From the NCBI RefSeq assembly GCF_026191185.1, contig NZ_JAPHOV010000001.1, positions 863,001-927,000 on the forward strand: a stretch of 64,000 nucleotides of DNA, written 5' to 3'. The position numbers and the translations under genes were made by a program. The notes beneath the pieces are model-generated. The model ran no database searches. It was not told the DNA's origin and saw only the letters and a program-made list of their open reading frames with translations. Of the stretch, positions 26,053 to 33,986 are shown in pieces (the first letter of the stretch is position 1; every line of letters starts with the position of its first letter). The stretch comes from Legionella sp. PATHC032. GTDB lineage: Bacteria; Pseudomonadota; Gammaproteobacteria; Legionellales; Legionellaceae.

Positions 26053-26870
26053 ACACCCCAGCCACCATCAACGCATATGTTTTGACCTGTTATATAAGAT
26101 CCTGCCTCTGAACATAATAATATTGCGGCACCTTTTAATTCATGAGGTTGCCCAATCCTATTAAGTGGGTTTTTGCTGTTTAGACGTTGAATAAAATCAG
26201 GATTTTCTTTTTGAGTACTTTCAAATGGAAATGGGCCGGGGCTTATGGCATTGACCCTGATTTTGTGGGGTGATAAAAAGCTTGCCAAATATTTGGTGAG
26301 TTGAATTAAACCTGCTTTAGCGGCTCCGTAGCTTGGGGGATTAGCAAATCGCTCACTATCGTATAACCTATAATCAGGCGCAACATGTCCATACATAGAT
26401 GCTATGTTAAGAATATTCCCCTTTTTCTTCTTTAAAAGAGGATAAGCTCGTTTGATAGTCCTGAATACTCCATTTAGACATATTTCTATATCCAGATTCC
26501 AGTCCTCATCAGAAATGGATTCAAAAGTATTTTTTCGACCTGACCAGCCACAATTAACTAGAATATCCAGTCCATCAGGAAATAACTCATTAACTGTATG
26601 CATGAATAGATCTATAGATTCAGGATTAGAAATATCTACGGATAGGGGGGTGAAAATGCTATTTTTAAAATTTTCAGTTAGATAATTAGTATAATTTTGA
26701 CATTTTTCCAAACTACGACTAGCGATGATAACATTAGCTCCCTGTTCAGCAAAGGCATGAGTTATTTCACTGCCTAATAACCCTGCTCCTCCTATCACTA
26801 AAGCGGTTTTACCATGTAGTGAAAAAAGGTCAGTTAATCTCGGTGCTGTTTCTGGTTTCGAATAAGACAT
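26046..26870 (-). CDS. Short-chain dehydrogenase/reductase
   Basis: An SDR of 274 residues from ATG 26870. The cofactor loop is IGGAGLLGSE near residue 30, then VNCGWSG, SMYGHV and SYGAAKAGLIQLTKYLA with the catalytic Tyr and Lys. It ends with VDGGWGVW. The overall form matches the SDR at 24318-25124, and the two probably arose by duplication around the Gfo/Idh/MocA gene. The start lies inside the end of the CMP-transferase gene (41-base overlap). Expression is therefore coupled to CMP-sugar synthesis, which fits work on a nonulosonic acid. Substrate not known. Confidence 0.82.
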   Translation of the reverse strand: MSYSKPETAPRLTDLFSLHGKTALVIGGAGLLGSEITHAFAEQGANVIIASRSLEKCQNYTNYLTENFKNSIFTPLSVDISNPESIDLFMHTVNELFPDGLDILVNCGWSGRKNTFESISDEDWNLDIEICLNGVFRTIKRAYPLLKKKKGNILNIASMYGHVAPDYRLYDSERFANPPSYGAAKAGLIQLTKYLASFLSPHKIRVNAISPGPFPFESTQKENPDFIQRLNSKNPLNRIGQPHELKGAAILLCSEAGSYITGQNICVDGGWGVW

Positions 26871-27543
26871 TTGCAATCACCAAATCTTTTTTTGTATCAA
26901 TATCAATTACAGAATTTCCATCTAGAATTTCTGCACCCATTTTTCCAAAAAGGACATTCGGTCCTTCATTAGGAAAGGTCTTTAGGCTAAACGCATAAAC
27001 AACTCCATTTAACTGATAAGCCTTTGGTAAATTTTGTCTTGAAATCCATGGTATAGCACCTTTAATAAAAGGCTCGGGTTGGCCATTTTCAACAGACCAA
27101 ATCCTATGCGGATTTATTTCAGATTCATTAAAAGTAGCAATGGAATCCAGTTCTTCATGAACTAAGCGGTAAAGGCATTTTTGTATGATTTCTTTAGTCC
27201 GAAAAGGGGATGTTGCTTCTAGCAATATCATGTAATCAGGTAGATTGTTTTCAGAAGACAGAACTGTCCGACAATATCGAATTGCATCAGCGACTAATGC
27301 TGTGTCTGTAGCTAGATAATCCGGTCTGTGCTGGATAGTAACATTATAGGATTTAGCAGTATTTGCAATATTTTGATCATCCGTTGATACTATAATTTCA
27401 TCGATTTCAGGAACTTCTGAAGCTACTTCAATAGGCCAGGCAACTAAAGGTTTTCCACCAAGTAGGGCGAGGTTTTTATTGATAATGGATTTACTTCCTC
27501 CTCGCACTGGTATAAAGGCAACAATCCTTTTGTTATTTATCAT
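26830..27543 (-). CDS. CMP-nonulosonate cytidylyltransferase (NeuA/LegF/PtmB-like)
   Basis: A 237-residue enzyme with AFIPVRGGSKSIINKNLALL at residues 9-28, EIIVSTDD at about 49 and LLEATSPFRTKEII at about 102, all signature parts of acylneuraminate cytidylyltransferases. It activates a sialic-acid-like sugar with CTP. It is different enough from the enzyme at 6324-7058 that the two probably serve different acids, or one serves a modified form. Transcribed first, it heads the SDR/Gfo-Idh-MocA/SDR group. No second NeuB-type synthase accompanies it in this window. Confidence 0.87.
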   Translation of the reverse strand: MINNKRIVAFIPVRGGSKSIINKNLALLGGKPLVAWPIEVASEVPEIDEIIVSTDDQNIANTAKSYNVTIQHRPDYLATDTALVADAIRYCRTVLSSENNLPDYMILLEATSPFRTKEIIQKCLYRLVHEELDSIATFNESEINPHRIWSVENGQPEPFIKGAIPWISRQNLPKAYQLNGVVYAFSLKTFPNEGPNVLFGKMGAEILDGNSVIDIDTKKDLVIANVLFETRNSTEIN

Positions 27544-27629
27544 TATAAAATCATTTGTTATTTTTTTATTGGTCGAATTATAATCTCGCAGAAATTTTAA
27601 AGCAATAATGGGCTTTTCATATTTTTATT

Positions 27630-28550
27630 TTATTCTTTTGCATAGAGTTTTATAGATTTGTTAATGATTACCCATAATTTTTTTGATAAACATATATTGC
27701 TTAAAACAAACAGGCGACTGAGTATTCCAACTCTTACCAACAAGGTGCTAAAAAAAGAAGAGTCATTTTTAAAAAACTTATTATGATATCTCCACATTCC
27801 TTTTGCTTTATACCCTAGGACTCTAATAGGAATTTGTTGAGTGCTATAGCTTTTTATATGGGTAACTTTTGTTTGAGGGGTAAAAATAATTTTCCATCCT
27901 CCTTGAATCACTCTATAAAACCAATCGTAATCTTCGCAATAAAGAAAGTATTTTGCGTCAAGAAGACCTATATCATCTATAGTTTTTTTTCTAACAAACA
28001 TACAGGAGCCCGAAATCAATTCTACCTCTACGGGATGATCTGGCAAGGGCTTATCAGAGAGCAAGTAGCCTGAAAACTTGGGATTGTCTGGAAATATTTT
28101 TCCTAATTTGCACATTTGATTAAATACTCGGGCGGGGCTTGGTGTAAGTCCTCTGCATCCTGCTTGTTCTGTTCCATCCGGATTGGTTACGAGACAACCT
28201 GCCATTCCTGCGTCCGGGTAATTATTCATCACTTGAAGCAGATGCTCAATGGTGTTCTCGTCAATAAAACAATCTGGATTTAAATAGAGTATGAAGGGTG
28301 TTTCTATCATAGGATATACAGCATTATTGGCTGCTGAAAAACCAAGATTGGCATGGTTTTTATGAATATGAATATTTGGATTATCCCGGTATGCGACAGT
28401 TAACAGGTGCAAGCTATCATCAGATGAGGCGTTATCGGAAACAATTATTTTTACTGGGACGGTACTAGCCAATACTTGTTGTATACATTTCAGCAACATT
28501 TCGCCTGAATTGTAATTAACTATAACGACTGTGACTAAATTTTTTACCAT
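27630..28550 (-). CDS. GT2-family glycosyltransferase, WbbL/rhamnosyltransferase-like
   Basis: A 306-residue GT-A glycosyltransferase. Strand 1 is VTVVIVNYNSGEMLLKCIQQ, followed by VSDNASSDDS. The metal-binding DXD position is LNPDCFIDE near residue 92, and SGSCMFVRKKTIDDIGLLD and YCEDYDWFYRV (ED(x)D motif, near residue 205) follow. This arrangement is usual for WbbL and other rhamnosyl- or deoxyhexosyltransferases of LPS. It acts on the cytoplasmic side. It overlaps the GT2 gene upstream of it by 7 bases, so the pair works in one operon. Sugar specificity is not visible. Confidence 0.85.
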   Translation of the reverse strand: MVKNLVTVVIVNYNSGEMLLKCIQQVLASTVPVKIIVSDNASSDDSLHLLTVAYRDNPNIHIHKNHANLGFSAANNAVYPMIETPFILYLNPDCFIDENTIEHLLQVMNNYPDAGMAGCLVTNPDGTEQAGCRGLTPSPARVFNQMCKLGKIFPDNPKFSGYLLSDKPLPDHPVEVELISGSCMFVRKKTIDDIGLLDAKYFLYCEDYDWFYRVIQGGWKIIFTPQTKVTHIKSYSTQQIPIRVLGYKAKGMWRYHNKFFKNDSSFFSTLLVRVGILSRLFVLSNICLSKKLWVIINKSIKLYAKE

Positions 28551-29509
28551 GGTAAACCTTTATTCAGGATTTTGAGCAGATGGATGGTATTTATTTTTCG
28601 CGATTTTTGGATTATTTTGCGTTGTCTTAAAACCCTTTGCAAACCTTTCATTGCGTCAATTTTTGATTTTAAAATCGTTGATGTCTGTCCTCTGAAAATA
28701 AATAACAGAATGGTAACGATATTTAATAAGAGATGTAGCGGGAAACTTAGAACTAATAGGAAAATAGGCATATTTTTAAAGTAAGTCCAAACCAGGTTGC
28801 GATGCCCATGATAGGTATAAAAATCGCTATGCCTTTTTGTTGTTGCAGAACCGGTATGTTCAACAATGGCTTTAGGAACATAAGCGCCTTTATAACCAGA
28901 AAGCCATAAGCGAAAAGCAAGGTCGATGTCTTCATAATAGCAAAAATAATGCTCATCAAATCCCTTTACGTCATGGTATGCATCCCGTCTGTATAGGGCT
29001 GCTGCAGCACAGGGAGAAAATATCTCTGAAATACTGCCGGGATCCTGATGAAGTGGCTTCCTGTGATTTCTACGCCAGGCTTTTCCGCTGATATGATAGC
29101 AATCTCCGGTGCCATCCAATAAATGGGGTTCTTGCTCACAAATTAATTTTGAGCCCAGGAAAGCAAATTGTGGATATTCACGAATGGTATTTACCATTTC
29201 CTCAAGCCATTCTTTATGGGGATAGGCATCAGGATTAAGTAATGCAATCCAATTGATTTCGGGGGATAAATATTCCATCGCGCGGTTATTACCAGACGCA
29301 AACCCAAGATTTTTGTCATGTTTAATGATTGTTAAGGATAAATTCAGACTAACAATCTCTTGGGGGATGTCTTCATGGCTTGCGTTGTCAAAAATGATAA
29401 CCTGAGAAGGTTTATAGGTTTGATCAGCTAGTGCTTGCACTGCTTTTAACAGATATTTCCCAGAGTTATAGTTAATAATGATGACTCCAATATTAATAGA
29501 GTGATCCAT
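28544..29509 (-). CDS. GT2-family glycosyltransferase
   Basis: A 321-residue GT-A enzyme starting at ATG 29509, MDHSINIGVIIINYNSGKYL. An upstream ATG at 29560 would add 17 residues read through the end of the preceding gene. Key parts are IFDNASHED, ALLNPDAYPHKEWLEE (DXD-like), SPCAAAALYRRDAYHDVKGF and YEDIDLAFRLWLSGY. A C-terminal hydrophobic stretch (FLLVLSFPLHLLLNIVTILL) suggests membrane attachment. It is a paralog of the following gene and both probably extend the O-chain or outer core. Confidence 0.83.
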   Translation of the reverse strand: MDHSINIGVIIINYNSGKYLLKAVQALADQTYKPSQVIIFDNASHEDIPQEIVSLNLSLTIIKHDKNLGFASGNNRAMEYLSPEINWIALLNPDAYPHKEWLEEMVNTIREYPQFAFLGSKLICEQEPHLLDGTGDCYHISGKAWRRNHRKPLHQDPGSISEIFSPCAAAALYRRDAYHDVKGFDEHYFCYYEDIDLAFRLWLSGYKGAYVPKAIVEHTGSATTKRHSDFYTYHGHRNLVWTYFKNMPIFLLVLSFPLHLLLNIVTILLFIFRGQTSTILKSKIDAMKGLQRVLRQRKIIQKSRKINTIHLLKILNKGLPW

Positions 29510-29516
29510 ATTATTG

Positions 29517-30686
29517 TTAAATAAGTAACTCACGATCCTGTTTCCAATTTGGGAGAGCATTGATCATACTGATGTATAAATTATTGCTTTCTATAAACCA
29601 ACTCATTTTTTGAATTAAAAAATATTTATTCACAAGCTCTTGTGTCAGCACATGATTTACCTGTTTATCATAGAGGTATGGAAGAGAAATAGAGGAATAC
29701 GATACGGATAACACTTCACAACCTTGTACTAAACTTTCGGCTAATTCAATAGGTAGATGATAATATTCCTGGTCTATTACCTTTATATTGTAATTTTCTT
29801 TTAGAGTATTAATGATTAATGAAAATAAATCCGGGTCATGTGCGGGATGGGGTTTTAAAATAACAGTACTGCCTACAGTAGCGTATTTTGATAGAATGTC
29901 TTTATAAAGTGCTATTTCATTATCTATCGTGGTTAATTTGGACTCTGTAAAATTGCTGAGCATAAGCAGATAGCATGGATTTGGGCTATTTTTAATTAAG
30001 TCTTGCATATGGGTCTTAAAGTCAGGGATACAATTAGCAAGATCAGCAACACATTTTTTTAAATCACCTTTGGGAATAATAGAGAAATCGCATTGGGTTA
30101 AAAAATCTTTCCCAGGATCACAAGGTATAGCCAATATAGCCTGTTGAGCCTGCAATTGATATTTTTTTCTCGGGTAGATTAATTTTCTTTTTAATCTCGC
30201 AAGTATATTGTGCAGTATAATTCCATTTTTATTAATAATTTGGTACATAAATCGAGAGAAATAGGTTTGAGTATAGACTAATCCCAAGGCATCACCATAA
30301 CATATACATTTCGCATGGGGAAAAGCATGCATCAATGCCTGGTTCCAAAAATCACTACTGATGTCATGGGAAAAGAAAAGCTCATCAAATTCATATTTTT
30401 TTAGTTTACGGCGTAATAGTTTTGCTCGTAATCTTACTGGTAAGTAAGTGATGAATTTGGGGTGTTTGAATAGAGAGTAACCCGATAAAACAATTGAGTT
30501 AGGTTCATTACTGATTAATGCTTGAATATGTGAGATTTTAAGGGAATTAAATGGAATATGTGGTTTGGTAAGAATTATCAACGGCTTTAACGTGGACTTG
30601 TTTATTATTTTATTATGTCGATATGCAGCAATAGCAGGTATTAATTGATTAATATGATCAATACTGATTAAGGTTGGTTTATTCAT
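29517..30686 (-). CDS. Polysialyltransferase-like glycosyltransferase
   Basis: A 389-residue protein. The C-terminal half shows TVILKPHPAHDPDLF and, 70 residues on, SVSYSSISLPYLYDKQV. The HP and SS signatures are those of bacterial sialyl- and polysialyltransferases with GT-B folds. FDELFFSHDISSDFWNQAL is the acceptor-domain strand. In a locus making CMP-nonulosonic acids, a polysialyltransferase-type enzyme would be the natural polymerase of the O-chain. The assignment rests on motif form only, and a capsule-type transferase of another group is the alternative. It stops 8 bases before the next ATG. Confidence 0.6.
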   Translation of the reverse strand: MNKPTLISIDHINQLIPAIAAYRHNKIINKSTLKPLIILTKPHIPFNSLKISHIQALISNEPNSIVLSGYSLFKHPKFITYLPVRLRAKLLRRKLKKYEFDELFFSHDISSDFWNQALMHAFPHAKCICYGDALGLVYTQTYFSRFMYQIINKNGIILHNILARLKRKLIYPRKKYQLQAQQAILAIPCDPGKDFLTQCDFSIIPKGDLKKCVADLANCIPDFKTHMQDLIKNSPNPCYLLMLSNFTESKLTTIDNEIALYKDILSKYATVGSTVILKPHPAHDPDLFSLIINTLKENYNIKVIDQEYYHLPIELAESLVQGCEVLSVSYSSISLPYLYDKQVNHVLTQELVNKYFLIQKMSWFIESNNLYISMINALPNWKQDRELLI

Positions 30687-30736
30687 ATTATGATTAATTC
30701 ATTCATTAATATCATACAAGTTTTTGTCAGCATTAT

Positions 30737-30817
30737 CTGCTCCCTTACGGTCGCGGCTCGGTTATGATCGTGGTTCTTTTTTAACAGCAATCCGAGCCGC
30801 AACCGTAAGGGAGCGGA
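30737..30817. repeat. REP-type inverted pair between two LPS genes
   Basis: Two inverted REP arms (CTCCCTTACGGTCGCGGCTC and its near complement ending at 30817) enclose a 30-base AT-rich loop. The same 25-base core occurs at 41260-41587, 42247-42323, 45068-45140 and 49706-49781. It fills most of the 164-base gap before 30851 and may act as a transcription-end or mRNA-stabilising hairpin. Confidence 0.85.
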
Positions 30818-30850
30818 TAGAATCACACTCCATAGACCATAGGCAAGGAA

Positions 30851-31819
30851 CTAGGTAAATGGATAATCCATCTCGCTATTTAATTTGTTTTCTAATAAAA
30901 ATTCCTTTAAGGGGCCTAATAGTTGCAAATGATGCTGCATGGAAATTTCATAACTTGTCAGGTTGCAACTGCCAGTTTCTAGCAGGGTAGTGACTAGCTC
31001 AGCAGTAAGCATGCTTTGGTAAGGTATAGGTGCATTGACCTCTTCCCATTTCCAGTCCTTTTCCAGGCTGGTCTGCCATGCTTTTTGTTCCCACTCTCTG
31101 GAAATTACTCGTAGTTTATGGTTGTAAATTTCAATTTGAATAGGCGCCATGCCGCACTTGTCACAATGTAAAAAGGCAGTACTCCCATTTTCAAATCGAG
31201 CGACTAAAGCTCCGGTTAACTCAAAATAGCCATTTCTTTTACTCGGTATAATTTGCTTATCAAGATATCGGGTATCAATCTCGAATTGGTCGCTTCCGGT
31301 GATATAGGCTAAATGATCAAGATAATGGATTGCATTCGTGACCAGACCATATTGACTTCCATTGACATGGTATTGGACTACTTCATTTTTAAATGCAGTA
31401 TTTAAATGCTGATAATACGGCATCATTCTCATAGTGCAGTTAACCCAGACTTTCGTATCTTTTGAAGATAATTGTTTAGCAATATTGTAATAATCTTGCT
31501 CTTGGGTAAATAATAACTTTTCAAGAACCAGATGTCTCACTTCTGTTTTATTTAATAAATTTTCTATGATAGTTCTGCGGCTGTTTGCCGTGCTGGCAAT
31601 AATCGCTATGTCTATTGTTTGATGATTGGTTAAGCTTTGTGAATAATTAATTTTATGTTTTACATTTTGGATAGTGGCATCAAAGCGGTTTTTTGCTGTT
31701 TCAAGTGACTCAAGACTGGAATCAATAACGTCTATTTCTATTTCTTGATTAAGTAAATTAAGTGATTGTAAATGTCTGCTGCCAAGTTGACCTGCACCAA
31801 TGATTACTATTTTTTTCAT
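30851..31819 (-). CDS. Gfo/Idh/MocA-like oxidoreductase
   Basis: A 322-residue protein with an N-terminal Rossmann fold (KKIVIIGAGQLGSRHLQSL) and HLVLEKLLF in place of the usual EKP motif (Lys near residue 103). It has NAIHYLDHLAYITGSD about 70 residues later, giving the active-site His and Asp. A related enzyme is at 25138-26052, but with different details. It is separated from the polysialyltransferase-like gene by the REP pair and from the SGNH gene by 38 bases. It should oxidise or reduce an activated sugar in the O-chain pathway; which one is not known. Confidence 0.75.
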   Translation of the reverse strand: MKKIVIIGAGQLGSRHLQSLNLLNQEIEIDVIDSSLESLETAKNRFDATIQNVKHKINYSQSLTNHQTIDIAIIASTANSRRTIIENLLNKTEVRHLVLEKLLFTQEQDYYNIAKQLSSKDTKVWVNCTMRMMPYYQHLNTAFKNEVVQYHVNGSQYGLVTNAIHYLDHLAYITGSDQFEIDTRYLDKQIIPSKRNGYFELTGALVARFENGSTAFLHCDKCGMAPIQIEIYNHKLRVISREWEQKAWQTSLEKDWKWEEVNAPIPYQSMLTAELVTTLLETGSCNLTSYEISMQHHLQLLGPLKEFLLENKLNSEMDYPFT

Positions 31820-31857
31820 GATAGAGTATTTTAATTAGTTATAAATAGGTTAGCATT

Positions 31858-32859
31858 TTAGCTGACTTGTTTGTTTAATTCCACAGTTGTTATTTGTTGA
31901 TTCTGCGTTTTAGATATTTGCTCTGATAACCATTTGGCTAATACACGGTGTCCTTGCTCGTTAAAATGTGAGAGGTTCATAAAGTTATTTTTTGAATAGT
32001 TAAAACTGGGTGTCAGGCAATGAATTTTGGGAAATTTCTTACATATTTGAAAAATATCATCCAGTTCATTCTGAATATCAGATACTTTAAATTGAGTTTG
32101 TTTTATACCATTTTTATAGATTGGGGAAACAAAAAAATAGACATGGTCAGCAACAGATGAAGCAGATGAAAATAAAGAATTGAGGAAAGCTGTGTAATTA
32201 GGCAATTTTCTTTTAAAGTTGGTGTATTTCTCTGAAAAACTATCAGGAAAAGGTAGAAATGAATATTGATATTCCATCTTTTTATCAGGGGCATATATTC
32301 TGTTCAATTCTAGGTTGATAAGTAGATTAATTCCACGCGGATGAAGCAAATAAAAACGACTATACGAGGTATTAATAAAATCAAACCAGGGCTTGTTTGT
32401 ATCTTGAGCAGTGTAATATGAGGAAGTTGAGGTAAAATTAAATAGATTGATTTCTATTATCAAGGAATCTATATGTAACTTGTGATCTTTTAAATAATTG
32501 ATATGAGTCAGGGTGTCTTGACCGCTTTCTCCAATTCGTGAAGCATTGAGAACAGTATAATTTGGAAAATAATTGGTCATGAAGTAAGTATAAGTTTCTT
32601 TAGCAAGTAGGTTATATCCATAAGAAAATGATGAGCCAAGCACTAGCATGATGGGTTTGCCGGACGACTTTAATTTTTGATTCAAATAAGCTTGAATAAG
32701 GAAAAATTGTTCTTTAGGTTCAAAGTTTCTAACATTGATTAAATTTTTATTATAAAAATAGGAAGTCAATCCCCCAAGAAAATAACTCCAAAATAAGTGG
32801 GTAAAAACTAATCCAACAACAATTGTGATAATGTATTTGTAATAAATTCTTTGAATCAT
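31858..32859 (-). CDS. SGNH-like O-acylation partner protein, copy 2 of tandem pair
   Basis: A 333-residue protein from ATG 32859 (MIQRIYYKYI), chosen because the tandem paralog begins the same way; an ATG at 32910 would add 17 residues. One N-terminal membrane segment (about 9-30) is followed by a periplasmic SGNH-like domain: block I LVLGSSFSYGYN and a late LSHFNEQGHRVLAKWL where block V lies. The usual Asp of block V is not obvious, since Ser precedes the His. The C-terminal 80-90 residues match the neighbouring paralog exactly. Its MBOAT partner is probably the gene at 33987-35528. Confidence 0.68.
   Translation of the reverse strand: MIQRIYYKYIITIVVGLVFTHLFWSYFLGGLTSYFYNKNLINVRNFEPKEQFFLIQAYLNQKLKSSGKPIMLVLGSSFSYGYNLLAKETYTYFMTNYFPNYTVLNASRIGESGQDTLTHINYLKDHKLHIDSLIIEINLFNFTSTSSYYTAQDTNKPWFDFINTSYSRFYLLHPRGINLLINLELNRIYAPDKKMEYQYSFLPFPDSFSEKYTNFKRKLPNYTAFLNSLFSSASSVADHVYFFVSPIYKNGIKQTQFKVSDIQNELDDIFQICKKFPKIHCLTPSFNYSKNNFMNLSHFNEQGHRVLAKWLSEQISKTQNQQITTVELNKQVS
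31924..32189. repeat. 266-bp perfect repeat, copy A, inside SGNH gene
   Basis: This stretch is base-for-base the same as 33034-33299, at an offset of 1110 bases. It encodes the C-terminal part of the SGNH-like protein. Sequence on either side diverges at once, including silent sites, so the match reflects recent gene conversion or selective exchange. Confidence 0.9.
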
Positions 32860-32967
32860 TTTGTTATAATCACTATGAGAGATTTCCCTTGAAATGTATG
32901 TCGGCCTCACACCAATTATTAGAATTTTTTCATGTGAAAGTATATTAATTATAAATTGGTGAGTCTT

Positions 32968-33969
32968 TTAGGTTAATTGCTTATTTGATTCTCCCATTTT
33001 TAATTGTTGTTTATGAGTTTTAGCTATTTGGTTTGATAACCATTTGGCTAATACACGGTGTCCTTGCTCGTTAAAATGTGAGAGGTTCATAAAGTTATTT
33101 TTTGAATAGTTAAAACTGGGTGTCAGGCAATGAATTTTGGGAAATTTCTTACATATTTGAAAAATATCATCCAGTTCATTCTGAATATCAGATACTTTAA
33201 ATTGAGTTTGTTTTATACCATTTTTATAGATTGGGGAAACAAAAAAATAGACATGGTCAGCAACAGATGAAGCAGATGAAAATAAAGAATTGAGGAAAGT
33301 CTCGTACATAGGCAATTTTTTTTTAAAATCGCTGTATTTTTCAGAGAAACTATCTGGAAAGGGACTAAAAGAATATAAGTTTTCAATTTTTTTACCGGGG
33401 TTAAATATTCTATTCAATTCTAAATTGGTCAGTAGGTTGATTCCGTGTGGGTGTAGTAAATAAAACTGGCTATATGAATTATTTATATAATCAAACCAGC
33501 GTTTTGGGCTTGTGTCTGCTGCTACTATACTTTTTGAAGAAGTAAAATTAAATAAATTTATTTCTATTATCAAGGTATCTAAATGTATATTTGTAGCTTT
33601 TAAATAATTAATATTAGTTAAGATGTCTTCACCACTTGACCCAATTTGGGAAGCATTTAGAATAGTATGGTTTGGAAAGTATTTAGCCATATAATGAGTG
33701 TAAGCTTTATTAGCTAGCAAATCATATCCATAAGAAAATGATGAGCCAAACACCAGAATGACAGGTTTTTTGGGTGATTTTAATTTTTGGTTCAAATATG
33801 CATTGATAAGAGGATATCGCTCCGTATCAATAAAATTTCTAACATTAATTAAATTTCCACTATAAAAATAGGAAGTCAATCCTCCAAGAAAATAGCTCCA
33901 AAGTAAGTGAGTAAAAACTAATCCAATAACTATTGTGATAATATATTTGTAATAAATTTTTTGAATCAT
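32968..33969 (-). CDS. SGNH-like O-acylation partner protein, copy 1 of tandem pair
   Basis: A 333-residue protein starting MIQKIYYKYIITIVIGLVFT, with a single membrane anchor and then LVFGSSFSYGYDLL (block I, Ser nucleophile). The end carries FMNLSHFNEQGHRVLAKWLS. It is 17 bases after the MBOAT gene at 33987-35528, so it is the better candidate for that enzyme's direct partner. The paralog follows it. Both are distant from the SGNH proteins at 21341 and 42446. It would transfer acyl groups in the periplasm onto O-antigen or another glycan. Confidence 0.7.
   Translation of the reverse strand: MIQKIYYKYIITIVIGLVFTHLLWSYFLGGLTSYFYSGNLINVRNFIDTERYPLINAYLNQKLKSPKKPVILVFGSSFSYGYDLLANKAYTHYMAKYFPNHTILNASQIGSSGEDILTNINYLKATNIHLDTLIIEINLFNFTSSKSIVAADTSPKRWFDYINNSYSQFYLLHPHGINLLTNLELNRIFNPGKKIENLYSFSPFPDSFSEKYSDFKKKLPMYETFLNSLFSSASSVADHVYFFVSPIYKNGIKQTQFKVSDIQNELDDIFQICKKFPKIHCLTPSFNYSKNNFMNLSHFNEQGHRVLAKWLSNQIAKTHKQQLKMGESNKQLT
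33034..33299. repeat. 266-bp perfect repeat, copy B, inside SGNH gene
   Basis: Identical partner of 31924-32189. In the upstream halves of the two genes many bases differ, which makes perfect identity here striking. Confidence 0.9.
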
Positions 33970-33986
33970 TTCGTTCTATCACTAAG

